This document shows, one piece after another, positions 1 through 6,125 of a stretch of DNA of 6,125 bases; the stretch's first letter is position 1; every line of letters starts with the position of its first letter. Location: contig ONXW01000230.1 in assembly GCA_900321915.1 (NCBI GenBank), positions 1 to 6,125 of the forward strand, in the 5' to 3' direction. The notes under the pieces were generated by a model. The model had not been told where the DNA came from and did not search any database. It worked only from the letters and a program-made list of their open reading frames with translations. This DNA comes from an uncultured Eubacteriales bacterium (GTDB lineage Bacteria > Bacillota > Clostridia > Lachnospirales > Lachnospiraceae). Position numbers and translations under genes: made by a program.

Positions 1-306
1 CTCGACCCGCCGGCATTTACCAAATCCAGGGAGGCGACGAAGAATGCGATCCGGGGCTACCGGGAGGTCAACCTGCGGGGCATGAAGCTCGTAAAAAACG
101 GGGGATTTCTCGCCTCCTGCTCCTGCTCCCATTTCATGACGCCGGAGCTTCTGGAGAAAACCATCGCCGAGGCGGCGAAGAGCGCCCACAGGAGGCTCAG
201 GCAGGCGGAGTTCCGCACACAGGCGCCGGACCATCCCATTCTGTGGGGGGCCGGGGATACATATTACCTGAAGTTTTTCATTTTCCAGGTCTGTGAGGAG
301 CAGTGA
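1..306 (+). CDS. RlmI-like class I SAM-dependent rRNA (cytosine-C5) methyltransferase, C-terminal part
   Basis: This is the last 101 codons of a gene that begins left of the window, read in frame 1 and ending at TGA 304-306. It opens with LDPPAF, the motif IV substrate-base loop of class I methyltransferases, followed by the family's K-S-R and GYREVNLR segments. About residue 40 of the visible part comes SCSCSH, where the second Cys corresponds to the catalytic cysteine of RNA m5C methyltransferases, and then APDHPI and YLKFFIFQV. This order matches the RlmI/YccW family, which methylates C1962 of 23S rRNA in E. coli; the exact target in this organism is inferred. The N-terminal PUA domain and SAM-binding motif I would lie outside the window. 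The stop codon is one base before the ATG of the next gene, so the two are probably co-transcribed. Truncation here is only a window edge. Confidence 0.9.
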   Translation, partial: LDPPAFTKSREATKNAIRGYREVNLRGMKLVKNGGFLASCSCSHFMTPELLEKTIAEAAKSAHRRLRQAEFRTQAPDHPILWGAGDTYYLKFFIFQVCEEQ

Positions 307-307
307 G

Positions 308-1939
308 ATGGAGACTAGGATTATTGATATTCACTGCAAACAGTGCGGCGCGCCGGCCAGGTACGATATCATCCGGCAGGAGTACCGCTGCGGCTACTGC
401 GGCGGGATAACAGGGCTCGAGGACGCTGTCCGGGAGAAAAAGGGCTTCCGGAAGATGCAGGGGACCCGGCTGCAGAGGGAAGTGAAGGCATTTTCGCTGG
501 TGAAAACCTCCTGTACCGGCTGCGGCGCGGAGGTTGTGTTTGCGGAGAGCGAAGCGCTCTCCGGGTGCCCCTTCTGCGGAAGAAACCTTGTGCGGAGCGA
601 ATACCTGAATACCAGGGGTCTCCCCGAGAGCATCATTCCCTTCGCGATCACGGAGGAGGAGGCGAAGCAGCGCCTGGAAGCCTGGTGCCGTGAGAATAAG
701 GGAAAGAGGGAGGCATCGCACCTCATGCCCCTCATCGGGGAGCTCCGGGGATTCTACCTGCCCTATGAGCTGGTGCGGGGCCCGGTGCATATGAAGGTTT
801 CCCGCATGGACGGCGGCGGCGTATTCCCCTGCGAGGGTTTTATGAACGGCGCCTTCGTGAACCGTTCCAGGCAGCTGGACAACCTCCTGCTGGACGGCAT
901 GGAGCCCTTCGACCCGGAGAAGATGGTCCCCTTTGAATTCTCCTACGCGGCGGGGCAGCGGGTGAAGATCTCCGATGTGTCGGATAAGGAGCTCGAAGAG
1001 CGCGTCGGCACGGAGATGGAAAATGAGTGCACGCCGGCCGTCAGGAAGACCCTTGAGACAAAAGCCGTGCAGGTGAGGGCGGATGTGGGATCCGCGGTGC
1101 GCCTTCCCGTGCTTCTCCCGGTTTATTATATCTGCCGGGGGGATGTGATGGCCGCGGTGAACGGACAGACCGGAAAGGTCAGCGTCAGGGCGGAGAAGGT
1201 ATCCCACTACTATTTCCTTCCCTGGTGGTTTAAAGCCATCCTGGCTACGGCCGTCGTATGCGCAGCCCTGTTCCTGTGCCTTTGGCATGGGGGGATGGGG
1301 GTGTCTGGCAGCCTTATCATCTCGGGAATGTTTGCCATCGTTTTTCTCATTATCATGCTGTGCCTGTACAGCGATACAGAGAAAAACAGTTTTTCCGTGG
1401 AGGCGGGATATAAGATCTTCACCTCCGGGAGCGGGGACCGGCGCGGAAGGAAAGAGCCCGGGGAGGGCGCCGTGCCGGAGCGGGAGACGCTGCAGCCGGT
1501 ATTCCTGCAGAATATCGACGGGGAGATGCGCCCCGTGGCGCTGCGGTTTACCACGCCGGGGAGAGTGCTTAAGCTGGTGCTTCTCTCGGTTACGGCCATG
1601 TTTCTCCCGGTGATTGCCGCCCTTCTCCTGAACGGATTTGATTTCGGGAGGCTGCAGCTCGGAGGGTCGGCGGTGTGGTTCTGCATTGCGGTCCCCATAG
1701 TGCCGGTCTACGTGATCAAGTTCGGGATTGTGGAACTGTACGAGCACCCGCTGGTCTATACCATAGCGGAGGACGGGACGAAAAAGCGGTACAAAAAAAG
1801 ACCGTCCTTCAGGTTTTCCGGAAGGACGATCCTTACGATTCTCCGCGTGCTGTTTGTTCCGCCGCTCTGTTTTGCCGTATGGTTCGGAATCATCAGCTTT
1901 GTTGTCATGGTGCTTCTGACGTCCGGGTCAATCGAGTAG
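308..1939 (+). CDS. Double zinc-ribbon, multi-pass membrane protein of unknown function ('IIPF' family)
   Basis: A 543-residue protein. I chose ATG 308 rather than the upstream in-frame GTG 293 because GAGGAG at 295-300 sits 7 bases before it. Two zinc ribbons stand at the N-terminus: C10-x2-C13/C28-x2-C31 and C69-x2-C72/C87-x2-C90. Next comes P-E-S-I-I-P-F (106-112), GFYLPYEL (148-155), a soluble middle region, and LLPVYYI plus VNGQTGKV (269-291). This motif series is shared by zinc-ribbon proteins often labelled loosely as 'PriA helicase' or 'TFIIB-type zinc ribbon' proteins in Clostridia; no helicase motifs are present here. The C-terminal half has about five hydrophobic segments (roughly 308-326, 333-353, 420-441, 455-475, 508-537) separated by a charged loop at 375-394. 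I infer a membrane protein with a cytoplasmic metal-binding head. No enzymatic motif was recognised and no function can be assigned. The gene follows the rRNA methyltransferase with a 1-base gap and runs convergently toward the lipoprotein gene. Confidence 0.85.
   Translation: METRIIDIHCKQCGAPARYDIIRQEYRCGYCGGITGLEDAVREKKGFRKMQGTRLQREVKAFSLVKTSCTGCGAEVVFAESEALSGCPFCGRNLVRSEYLNTRGLPESIIPFAITEEEAKQRLEAWCRENKGKREASHLMPLIGELRGFYLPYELVRGPVHMKVSRMDGGGVFPCEGFMNGAFVNRSRQLDNLLLDGMEPFDPEKMVPFEFSYAAGQRVKISDVSDKELEERVGTEMENECTPAVRKTLETKAVQVRADVGSAVRLPVLLPVYYICRGDVMAAVNGQTGKVSVRAEKVSHYYFLPWWFKAILATAVVCAALFLCLWHGGMGVSGSLIISGMFAIVFLIIMLCLYSDTEKNSFSVEAGYKIFTSGSGDRRGRKEPGEGAVPERETLQPVFLQNIDGEMRPVALRFTTPGRVLKLVLLSVTAMFLPVIAALLLNGFDFGRLQLGGSAVWFCIAVPIVPVYVIKFGIVELYEHPLVYTIAEDGTKKRYKKRPSFRFSGRTILTILRVLFVPPLCFAVWFGIISFVVMVLLTSGSIE
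1793..1831 (-). terminator. Intrinsic terminator for the minus-strand lipoprotein gene, inside the convergent CDS
   Basis: Read on the minus strand, 1831-1821 pairs with 1810-1800. The core is a perfect 8-bp CGTCCTTC/GAAGGACG, extended by a U-G wobble, an A-U and a G-C pair to 11 bp. The 10-base loop may fold further as GG/CC around a TTTT tetraloop. The stem is followed immediately by seven T (A-run at 1793-1799 on the plus strand). It lies about 134 bases beyond the lipoprotein stop codon, within the last 50 codons of the zinc-ribbon gene. On the plus strand the hairpin has no following T-run, so it should not stop that gene. Confidence 0.75.
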
Positions 1940-1946
1940 CTTATGC

Positions 1947-1965
1947 CGGGGGACGGCCCGTTTTT
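1947..1965 (+). terminator. Weak candidate terminator after the zinc-ribbon gene
   Basis: Eight bases after the TAG stop, CGGG (1947-1950) can pair with CCCG (1957-1960) around a 6-base loop, followed at once by TTTTT (1961-1965). An alternative GCCG/CGGC stem (1945-1948 with 1954-1957) overlaps it. A 4-bp all-GC stem with five T is weak, but the position is right. Its T-run reaches into the stop codon of the convergent lipoprotein gene. Confidence 0.35.
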
Positions 1966-3329
1966 CAGGGCAGCAGGTGTTCCGCCGTGCTGTCGTCCAG
2001 CAGGGGCACCCGCAGGTATTCCACACCTTTACTGCGGTACGCGGTGCGCCACCCGATGTCTGCCTCGGGAGCCGGCTCCACGTACGCGACGATGAGGTAG
2101 GCGGCATCCCCCGCGATCTCCGCGGCCTGGATGATCCTGTCGCCTCCGTCGTAGGGGGCTTTGGAAATAAAGCCCGGGATGAGCTTTACGGCGCTGAAGG
2201 GGCTGTCACACCAGATCAGGTCGCCGGAATCATAATCGGTCAGTTCCACTTCCCGGCCGGTTCTTTCCACGGGCATGACCTCGCCCGGGCCTGTCAGCAG
2301 GATCTTCGGCGGATTTTCGACGTCCGCCCGATTTGTATTGAAGGGCACGTCCTCCAGGGCGAGGGAATCTTCCTGCCCGAAGGTGCCCTTAAGGCAGGCG
2401 TAATCCGCAAGGAAGTGGCCTGTGCCCTCATACCAGGCGAGCATGAGATAAAAGTCATCCCCGTCGGGGACAAACTGCTCCATCTCGGCCCAGCTGTATT
2501 CCACGGTACTCGGGACCAGACCCAGGCAGAGAAGCTCGCCGGTCTGTCCGTCAAGCTCCCAGACGGAATCTCCGTCGTCCCCGTGGCAGAGCCAGACGGT
2601 TTCAGGTCCTGCCATGCCGCAGAATTCCGTATAGTTTACCCCTTCCGGCACTGCGGATGCGGCGCTTTCCGTTCCCTTCAGCACGGAAAGGGTATCCGGG
2701 CCGCCGTTTCCTTCCGCGCTCCAGAAGGCGGCGTACTGTCCGTCCTCGGAGACTCCCCTGACGATGCCCCGGCCCAGCTCTTCGGCTTTGCCGCCGTCTT
2801 CGGGATAAAAGAAGCTTTCTGTCTGCTCGTCCCGCACGGCGGTGAGGTAGAAGCCGCCTTCCCCGTACCAGAGGGGGCCGCAGCCGTTGTCGTCAAAAGC
2901 GTGTTCCGCCTTCCCGGTTTCCTCGTCATAGTACCAGACAGAGGTGGGATGCTCCTCCGCGATCCCCAGGAATTTTCCGAAAAGCGCGGTTTCCGGAAGG
3001 CCGCCTTCGCAGTAGTTCCGGAAATAAACCCTGTTTCCCACGCGGACAAAATTGCCGCCGTTGTTTTCCACATCTCTCGCCTGTTTTGCGGCCCCGAAGC
3101 TTTTTTCCGGGGCGGCCGCATCTTCCGAAATCTCCGTCTCCCCGGTCTCCTCCGGGGCATCCTCCGCTGATTCGTCTTCCGCAGGCTCTTCCTTTTCGGC
3201 TTCTTCCGTCTGCGCTTCCTCTGCCGCGGCTTCCGTTCCGGCCGGTTTTCTCCCGGCCTCAGCCGCGGATTTGTCCGCGCAGCCGGCGCACAGCAGAAGG
3301 GCAAGGACGGGGATCATCCATTTTTTCAT
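1965..3329 (-). CDS. Lipoprotein with acidic linker and probable beta-propeller-like ectodomain, function unknown
   Basis: A 454-residue protein starting at ATG 3329 behind GGAAGGAGG (3348-3340), about 10 bases upstream. The N-terminus MKKWMIPVLALLLCAGC is a lipoprotein signal: two lysines, a hydrophobic core, and a lipobox with lipidated Cys17. Residues about 24-75 form a Glu/Ala/Pro-rich, strongly acidic low-complexity linker that probably holds the domain off the membrane. The rest (from about 90) starts with GGNFVRVGNRVYFRNY and contains repeated patterns of the type 'bulky beta strand - D/E-rich turn - GxxY', such as SVWYYDEETGKA, LWYGEGGFYLTA and SVWELDGQTGELLCLGL. These resemble the strands of DUF5050-like or propeller-type lipoproteins common in Clostridia. 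The family call is inference from pattern only, and no catalytic or substrate-binding motif is seen. The mature part contains several free cysteines, consistent with an anaerobe. The gene is transcribed alone, divergent from the 3D-domain gene and convergent with the zinc-ribbon gene. Confidence 0.85.
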   Translation of the reverse strand: MKKWMIPVLALLLCAGCADKSAAEAGRKPAGTEAAAEEAQTEEAEKEEPAEDESAEDAPEETGETEISEDAAAPEKSFGAAKQARDVENNGGNFVRVGNRVYFRNYCEGGLPETALFGKFLGIAEEHPTSVWYYDEETGKAEHAFDDNGCGPLWYGEGGFYLTAVRDEQTESFFYPEDGGKAEELGRGIVRGVSEDGQYAAFWSAEGNGGPDTLSVLKGTESAASAVPEGVNYTEFCGMAGPETVWLCHGDDGDSVWELDGQTGELLCLGLVPSTVEYSWAEMEQFVPDGDDFYLMLAWYEGTGHFLADYACLKGTFGQEDSLALEDVPFNTNRADVENPPKILLTGPGEVMPVERTGREVELTDYDSGDLIWCDSPFSAVKLIPGFISKAPYDGGDRIIQAAEIAGDAAYLIVAYVEPAPEADIGWRTAYRSKGVEYLRVPLLDDSTAEHLLP

Positions 3330-3391
3330 AATTACTGTTCCTCCTTCCGGTTTATGTCAATGGTCCGTATGTTTTAAGATTTCTGCAGATT

Positions 3392-3425
3392 ATTATAGTA
3401 AATATCCGGGAAATGCGCTATGAAC
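3392..3425 (-). promoter_or_regulatory. Candidate promoter of the lipoprotein gene (-10 only clear)
   Basis: On the minus strand a perfect TATAAT occupies 3397-3392, which would start transcription near 3385 and give a leader of about 56 bases before ATG 3329. No good -35 hexamer lies at 16-18 bases; the closest T-rich hexamers (TTCATA at 3424-3419, for example) are too far away. There is no TG extension. The promoter may be activator-dependent, or the -10 match may be fortuitous in AT-rich DNA. Confidence 0.4.
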
Positions 3426-3462
3426 AAAAGTAGGAACTCTGCCGGAATAATCCTCCGGGCAT

Positions 3463-3503
3463 TTTACAAAAAACTGACAAAAAACCGTCAGAATGCGTGT
3501 AAA
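3463..3503. promoter_or_regulatory. Nested dyad symmetry just upstream of the 3D-gene promoter (possible operator)
   Basis: TTTACA (3463-3468) is the reverse complement of TGTAAA (3498-3503). Inside it, CTGAC (3474-3478) is the reverse complement of GTCAG (3487-3491). Both dyads are centred at about 3483. The outer right arm ends one base before the -35 hexamer at 3505. This is the geometry of a regulator site, but no specific regulator is identified, and such short arms can occur by chance in A-rich DNA. Confidence 0.3.
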
Positions 3504-3504
3504 C

Positions 3505-3532
3505 TTGACATTTAACACTTTTGTAATATAAT
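3505..3532 (+). promoter_or_regulatory. Consensus sigma-A promoter of the 3D-domain protein gene
   Basis: A perfect -35 TTGACA (3505-3510) and a perfect -10 TATAAT (3527-3532) are separated by 16 bases. The predicted start is near 3539, which gives a leader of about 61 bases before ATG 3600. A 6+6 consensus match placed correctly in a divergent AT-rich gap is strong evidence for a highly active housekeeping promoter. Confidence 0.85.
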
Positions 3533-3538
3533 GGAAAC

Positions 3539-3580
3539 ATGTTAAGCAACATACTGCTAATCTGAATAACAGGCCAGATT
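3539..3580 (+). other. Two small hairpins in the 5' leader of the 3D-domain gene
   Basis: ATGTT (3539-3543) and AACAT (3548-3552) form a 5-bp stem with an AAGC loop, starting at the predicted transcript 5' end. AATCTG (3559-3564) and CAGATT (3575-3580) form a 6-bp stem with a 10-base loop, ending 8 bases before the GAGGA ribosome binding site at 3589-3593. A 5'-terminal hairpin can protect mRNA from decay, and the second could influence initiation. No known riboswitch class is recognised. The stems are short and AU-rich, so confidence is modest. Confidence 0.3.
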
Positions 3581-3599
3581 TAATAAGCGAGGATTTGAT

Positions 3600-4058
3600 A
3601 TGAAGTTCAGACGTTCCGTACTGGCAGCCGCAGCGCTCGCGCTTGCAGTGTGCTTTTCCTTCCCGGCGTTTGCCGAGGAAGAGGCCCACGGCCCCGCGCT
3701 GGAGATTGCCGGCGGTTATGTACCTGCGAAACCGGCTCCCGAGGCAGCTGCCCCGCAGCAGGTTTCCCTCGGGGATATCAACGCGGAGTACCTGGGTGAA
3801 TTCCGGGCGACAGCCTACTGCGCATCGGAGACGGGGTCCGATATGACGGCCTCCGGCCTGCATGCCAGGTCAGGACATACGATTTCCGCGGACTGGAGCA
3901 TACTTCCGAAGGGGACTAAAGTGTATATCGACGGCATTGTCTATACAGTGGAAGACAACGGCGTCTGGGGCAATTCCGTGGATATCTTTTTTGATACCTA
4001 CCAGGAATGCATCAATTACGGGCTGAAGAAGGTCAGTGTTTACAGAGTTGTCGAATAA
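3600..4058 (+). CDS. Secreted 3D (Asp-Asp-Asp) domain cell-wall protein
   Basis: A 152-residue exported protein. ATG 3600 is preceded by GAGGA at 3589-3593 with 6-base spacing. Residues 1-25 are a Sec signal peptide (basic start, Ala/Leu-rich core, cleavage probably after AFA25). A Pro/Ala-rich linker follows to about 60. The 3D domain is at about 64-151: EFRATAYC (67-74), TASG (83-86), SADWSILPKGTKVYIDG (96-112), then EDNGVWGNSVDIFF and YGLKKVSVYRV. The three family aspartates are D98, D119 and D128. The domain has the double-psi beta-barrel fold of MltA-type lytic transglycosylases and is found in B. subtilis YocH and YabE and in Rpf-like wall hydrolases. A role in peptidoglycan remodelling is therefore inferred. 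Unlike YocH it has no LysM, SH3 or G5 wall-binding module, so it is a minimal catalytic form. It is a single-gene unit with its own strong promoter and terminator. Confidence 0.9.
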   Translation: MKFRRSVLAAAALALAVCFSFPAFAEEEAHGPALEIAGGYVPAKPAPEAAAPQQVSLGDINAEYLGEFRATAYCASETGSDMTASGLHARSGHTISADWSILPKGTKVYIDGIVYTVEDNGVWGNSVDIFFDTYQECINYGLKKVSVYRVVE

Positions 4059-4077
4059 CAGGAACAGAGAGAATGCG

Positions 4078-4123
4078 CTGCTGCAGGAAGGGAGGAAGAC
4101 TCCCGGCCTGCAGCAGTTTTTTT
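4078..4123 (+). terminator. Strong intrinsic terminator after the 3D-domain gene
   Basis: CTGCTGCAGG (4078-4087) pairs perfectly with CCTGCAGCAG (4107-4116). An inner GGGAG/CTCCC stem (4090-4094 with 4100-4104) continues across a 2x2 internal loop to a GAAGA loop. Seven T follow directly at 4117-4123. It starts 19 bases after the stop codon and separates the 3D gene from the heat-shock operon. Confidence 0.95.
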
Positions 4124-4143
4124 GCACATTTTTGCACATTTTT
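4124..4143 (+). repeat. Two tandem copies of the 10-mer GCACATTTTT
   Basis: The unit GCACATTTTT occurs at 4124-4133 and 4134-4143, directly after the terminator T-run. T-tracts therefore recur with 10-bp (helical) phasing at 4117-4123, 4129-4133 and 4139-4143. The last two fall about 12-26 bases upstream of the hrcA -35 hexamer, where an UP element or intrinsic bend would act. A functional role is inference. Confidence 0.6.
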
Positions 4144-4154
4144 CCGGAAAGTTG

Positions 4155-4183
4155 TTGACAAATAACAATGTCAGTAATATAGT
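4155..4183 (+). promoter_or_regulatory. Sigma-A promoter of the hrcA-grpE-dnaK operon
   Basis: A perfect -35 TTGACA (4155-4160), a 17-base spacer and TATAGT (4178-4183, 5 of 6 matches) predict a start near 4190. The CIRCE operator begins about 8 bases downstream, so bound HrcA would block transcription. The overlapping TAATAT at 4175-4180 is spaced only 14 bases from the -35 and is less likely. Confidence 0.85.
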
Positions 4184-4197
4184 ATGAAATGTAGATG

Positions 4198-4224
4198 TTA
4201 GCACTCCACATAATCGAGTGCTAA
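4198..4224. promoter_or_regulatory. CIRCE operator (HrcA binding site)
   Basis: TTAGCACTC (4198-4206), a 9-base spacer and GAGTGCTAA (4216-4224) match the CIRCE consensus exactly. A flanking G4197/C4225 extends the arms to 10 bp. HrcA, encoded 38 bases downstream, is the known ligand: it represses at normal temperature and loses activity under heat stress, in the classical model because GroEL needed to keep it active is titrated away. In the transcript the site also forms a stem near the 5' end. Confidence 0.98.
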
Positions 4225-4261
4225 CAAGAGCCGGAAGCAGAAAACGGCAGCAGGAGGAAAC

Positions 4262-5323
4262 ATGGAACTGGATGAAAGAAAGATTAAAATTCTGAAGACG
4301 ATTATCCAGACCTATCTTGAGACGGGGGAGCCGGTGGGTTCCAGGACCATCTCGAGATATTCCGATCTGAATCTCAGTTCTGCGACCATCCGCAATGAGA
4401 TGTCGGATCTGGAACAGATGGGATACATTATTCAGCCGCACACATCTTCAGGCAGGATTCCCTCCGACAAGGGATACCGTTTTTATGTCGATGAGATTGT
4501 AAAAGAGAAGGATGAAGCGCTGAAGGAAAAGAATACCCCGTCCCAGGCCCTGGTGCTGGACCGGGTGGACAGGCTGGAGGATATTCTCCGGCAGATGGCC
4601 AAGATCCTTGCCATAAGCACAAACTATGCCACGATGATCAGCGGTCCGAAGACCGACCGGACAAAACTGAAGTTTGTCCAGCTGTCCCGGGTGGAAGCGG
4701 GAAAGCTCCTGATAGTCACGGTGCTTGAGGGGAGCATCATCAAGAACTCTATCGTGAATACGGGCGCGGCCCTGACAGATGAAGAGATCCTGAACATGAA
4801 CATTCTCCTGAATAATCACCTCACCGGACTCACGATGGAGGAGATTAACCTGGACGTTATCAGCGAGATGAAGCGGGAAGCCGGGGAGCAGAGAGAGGTC
4901 GTGGATATGGTCCTGAACGAGGTGGCGGACGCCATCCGGGCAAAGGAGGAGGACCTGAGGATCTACACGGAGGGTGCCACTAACATATTCAAATACCCAG
5001 AGCTTTCCGACAGCCGGCAGGCCAGCGAGATACTGAGCACACTGGAGAAGAAGGAAGAGCTCCGGGATTTCATCGTCGATTCCGGGGAACCGGGCGCGGA
5101 CGGCAACAAACACGGAATCCAGGTGTATATCGGTTCTGAGACGCAGGTGCAGTCCATGAAGGACTGCAGCGTGGTCACCGCGAATTATGACCTGGGCGAC
5201 GGCCTGCGGGGCACCGTGGGCATCATCGGACCGAAACGGATGGATTACGAAAAGGTCGTGGGAACGCTGAAGGAGCTGATGGATCAGGTCCAGACGACGT
5301 TCCGGGACGGCAAAAAGAAGTAG
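4262..5323 (+). CDS. hrcA: Heat-inducible transcription repressor HrcA
   Basis: A 353-residue repressor of class I heat-shock genes, of normal family length. ATG 4262 follows AGGAGG at 4252-4257 (4-base gap, slightly tight). The N-terminal winged helix covers about 1-75, with ERKIKILKTII, YLETGEPVGSRTIS, the recognition-helix segment SSATIRNEMSDLE (39-51) and PHTSSGRIPSDKGYRFYVD (59-77), all family hallmarks. A GAF-like dimerisation and inserted domain follows, and the C-terminus has GTVGIIGPKRMDYEKVV, the conserved closing motif. It acts on the CIRCE site in its own promoter region, so the operon is autoregulated. It is the first gene of the operon, followed by grpE after a gap of 9-15 bases depending on the grpE start. 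Nothing is truncated or unusual. Confidence 0.98.
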   Translation: MELDERKIKILKTIIQTYLETGEPVGSRTISRYSDLNLSSATIRNEMSDLEQMGYIIQPHTSSGRIPSDKGYRFYVDEIVKEKDEALKEKNTPSQALVLDRVDRLEDILRQMAKILAISTNYATMISGPKTDRTKLKFVQLSRVEAGKLLIVTVLEGSIIKNSIVNTGAALTDEEILNMNILLNNHLTGLTMEEINLDVISEMKREAGEQREVVDMVLNEVADAIRAKEEDLRIYTEGATNIFKYPELSDSRQASEILSTLEKKEELRDFIVDSGEPGADGNKHGIQVYIGSETQVQSMKDCSVVTANYDLGDGLRGTVGIIGPKRMDYEKVVGTLKELMDQVQTTFRDGKKK

Positions 5324-5338
5324 AAGGGGTGCGTGACA

Positions 5339-6125
<787 letters not shown>

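Noticed and set aside
293..307. GTG 293 as the start of the zinc-ribbon protein
   Set aside because: It lacks a ribosome binding site at proper distance, and the GAGGAG at 295-300 lies after it and fits ATG 308.
278..1747. A 489-codon open frame on the minus strand opposite the zinc-ribbon gene
   Set aside because: Its translation is rich in His/Arg/Pro with no domain or plausible start site. The opposite strand encodes clear zinc ribbons and membrane segments behind a good ribosome binding site. It is a GC-rich shadow frame.
1977..3170. A 397-codon plus-strand open frame opposite the lipoprotein gene
   Set aside because: It has no ribosome binding site or known motif, while the minus strand shows a signal peptide, lipobox and strong Shine-Dalgarno.
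3355..3360. TTGACA on the minus strand as a -35 box for the lipoprotein gene
   Set aside because: A -10 at the right spacing would fall in or next to the ribosome binding site, leaving no room for a leader; the TATAAT at 3397-3392 lies upstream of it.
3442..3465. CCGGA/TCCGG hairpin followed by ATTTT as a plus-strand terminator
   Set aside because: The stem is only 5 bp, the T-run is interrupted, and no plus-strand gene ends upstream of it.
3498..3527. TGTAAA (3498) and TGTAAT (3522) as a plus-strand WalR box
   Set aside because: The half-sites are 24 bases apart rather than the required 11, and the second is part of the -10 region.

Overview
The window most likely comes from the chromosome of a fairly GC-rich Clostridia bacterium, probably a gut Lachnospiraceae. 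The evidence is the gene order hrcA-grpE-dnaK behind a CIRCE operator, strong AGGAGG-type ribosome binding sites, consensus sigma-A promoters in AT-rich intergenic gaps, Gram-positive surface proteins (a lipoprotein and a 3D-domain protein), and cysteine-rich exported proteins typical of anaerobes. The species cannot be fixed from the sequence alone. I see no insertion sequence, CRISPR array, tRNA, rRNA or prophage gene.

Layout. (1) Positions 1-306 are the 3' end of an RlmI-like rRNA cytosine methyltransferase. It runs almost directly into (2) a 543-residue membrane protein at 308-1939 with two N-terminal zinc ribbons and an 'IIPF' family motif, function unknown. (3) Convergent to it, on the minus strand at 1965-3329, is a lipoprotein with a long acidic linker and an apparent beta-rich ectodomain. 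(4) A 270-bp AT-rich divergent intergenic region carries a plausible promoter for the lipoprotein and a perfect-consensus promoter for (5) a small secreted 3D-domain cell-wall protein at 3600-4058, which ends in a strong intrinsic terminator. (6) A 203-bp gap then holds that terminator, a sigma-A promoter and a perfect CIRCE operator, leading into the heat-shock operon hrcA (4262-5323), grpE (about 5339-6013) and the first 31 codons of dnaK (6033 onward, cut by the window edge).

How the genes work together. HrcA represses its own operon through CIRCE. GrpE is the nucleotide exchange factor for DnaK, so the right-hand third is a self-regulated chaperone unit. The left and middle genes are housekeeping or envelope genes with no evident functional link to it.

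Nothing here looks like an undescribed defence or mobile system. The most interesting points are: a minus-strand intrinsic terminator embedded inside the coding sequence of the convergent zinc-ribbon gene (1793-1831), which implies overlapping 3' ends; the uncharacterised zinc-ribbon membrane protein and the lipoprotein; the structured promoter and leader of the 3D-domain gene; and an unusual Cys-Ser-Cys in the acidic N-terminus of GrpE.
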